NCBI GenBank assembly: GCA_029953675.1
Contig: JAMWBK010000007.1
Span: 1,116,001-1,180,000, forward strand
Length of the DNA stretch: 64,000 bases
Direction: 5' to 3'
Source of the DNA: Rhodosorus marinus
Taxonomy: Eukaryota; Rhodophyta; Stylonematophyceae; Stylonematales; Stylonemataceae
Of the stretch, positions 63,180 to 64,000 are shown piece by piece. The position numbers and the translations under genes are program-made. Under the pieces are notes generated by a model. That model ran no database searches. It had not been told where the DNA came from and saw only the letters and a program-made list of their open reading frames with translations. Within the stretch, counting starts at the first letter, position 1. Each line of letters begins with the position of its first letter.

Positions 63180-64000
63180 TCATATCTCGAACAGTTTCAG
63201 GGGTTCTCCCGACTCTACATTAATGCTTGAAGTGTTTAGATAGGTCTCTCGCCAGCCGACTGGTTTGTAGAACTCAATCCCATAAGCGAACTGGGTCGTC
63301 TCCCTATCCAGCGTCAAGCCCTCAACCCTCACCCGTTTTGACGAGTGCACAACCATCGCTCCGTCCCTCCCCGAGCTGTCCCTTATGGAAATGTCCTGTA
63401 CCGAGAGATCCCTGCAAGCCTCGAACTCTATCGGAGCGAACTGCTCTCTCGTCCCTTCGACTCTCAAGTCCGAGAGACTTAGAAAGTCAATGTACTTCAG
63501 GAGAATCGGCCTACGGCAGTCAATAAAGACCATGCCGGTGATGTTGATATGTCCGTGACCAGGTCGGTGAGTCTGAGATAAAATTCCATACTTGTTTGCG
63601 ACTCCCACGACGTTGGTGATCTCTACCCGGTTGTTGGTTTCAAGTTCTGATCTTTGGTGGTCCTGTATTGCTATCGTATAGTAGCATCCCCTGGCGTAGA
63701 CGTTCCGAATCACAATGTCCTCAACCCCATCCCCAACCTCCACTGCACCTCTGAGATCACTGTTGAATGCTTTGATATTCTCGACCAGCACATGGCTCGT
63801 AGTAATCGCTCCGTCTCCAGCGGTGGTTAGAGCGACGAGGTCGCGGTTGTTTCCGGTCCCTGTAATGTCCCGAATAACACCATTTCTGACCGGTTCAGGA
63901 TCAATCTTGGAGCTTCTTGAGGCATGAACCATTATTCCGTCTCTTGAGGAGTTCACTAGCCTTCCCCTCTCGAGAATGAAGTTGCCGGCGCTCACCCACA
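63180..64000 (-). CDS. Secreted right-handed parallel beta-helix protein 7 (partial, runs off the window)
   Basis: The stop is at 63180; the frame is open to the right edge, so the N-terminal third, including any signal peptide, is outside the window. Visible parts: NFILERGRLVNSSRDGIMV, GVIRDITGTGNNRDLVALTT, the signature RGAVEVGDG...YARGCYYTIAIQDHQ, and GHGHINITG at the GHxDI position (D replaced by H). It ends in LKLFEI. No frameshift or stop is seen in the visible part. It shows that the cluster continues beyond this window. Confidence 0.85.
   Translation of the reverse strand, partial: WVSAGNFILERGRLVNSSRDGIMVHASRSSKIDPEPVRNGVIRDITGTGNNRDLVALTTAGDGAITTSHVLVENIKAFNSDLRGAVEVGDGVEDIVIRNVYARGCYYTIAIQDHQRSELETNNRVEITNVVGVANKYGILSQTHRPGHGHINITGMVFIDCRRPILLKYIDFLSLSDLRVEGTREQFAPIEFEACRDLSVQDISIRDSSGRDGAMVVHSSKRVRVEGLTLDRETTQFAYGIEFYKPVGWRETYLNTSSINVESGEPLKLFEI

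Overview
The window looks like nuclear DNA of a photosynthetic eukaryote with a primary plastid, most likely a red alga. Several things point this way. Genes for plastid proteins (Psb27, a sigma-70 factor) are nuclear, broken by GT-AG introns, and carry transit peptides with no ER signal peptide in front. Three predicted plastid proteins share a Phe-Val-Gly element near the N-terminus, as expected of red-algal and glaucophyte transit peptides. A formin carries starch-binding CBM20 domains and no targeting peptide, which fits starch stored in the cytosol (floridean starch). The species cannot be named from the sequence. A glaucophyte is the main alternative.

Layout, 0-45 kb (housekeeping genes separated by wide non-coding gaps): a Topors-like RING E3 ligase (-, 0.2-1.2 kb); a phytanoyl-CoA-dioxygenase-like enzyme (-, 4.6-5.8); Psb27 (+, 7.5-8.1); an intronless CBM20-CBM20-coiled-coil-FH2-polyproline formin (-, 8.6-11.7); a predicted plastid protein with about twenty 17-residue repeats (+, 14.9-17.8); a bHLH-leucine zipper factor (-, 18.3-19.2); a minisatellite block (21.5-22.1); an NmrA-type NAD(P)-binding protein (-, 22.6-23.5); tRNA-Leu(CAG) (+, 24.73-24.81); branched-chain 2-oxoacid dehydrogenase E1 alpha (-, 25.1-26.5); a reticulon (-, 29.2-30.3); a DUF1365 protein bracketed by a 0.4-kb direct repeat (-, 31.4-32.8); a WW/U1-zinc-finger/SAC3-THP3 fusion (+, 35.3-38.1); a plastid sigma factor (+, 39.8-41.3); an NT-C2/coiled-coil protein (-, 41.7-43.1); and a possible small one-pass membrane protein (+, 43.7-44.2).

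From 45 kb to the right edge the window is a gene cluster. It holds seven members of one secreted right-handed parallel beta-helix family: four apparently intact, one truncated by the window edge, and two pseudogenes. All are intronless and diverged from one another, and they share E, D, C, QDH and GHxDI positions. I do not recognise a characterised enzyme in them.

I deduced 25 introns (65-269 bp, mostly 70-110) by joining reading frames with matching phase across GT-AG borders. Several have a CTNAY-like branch site shortly before the 3' end, including a perfect TACTAAC in Psb27. The strongest candidates for something undescribed are the starch-binding formin, a possible physical link between actin nucleation and cytosolic starch granules, and the beta-helix gene array.
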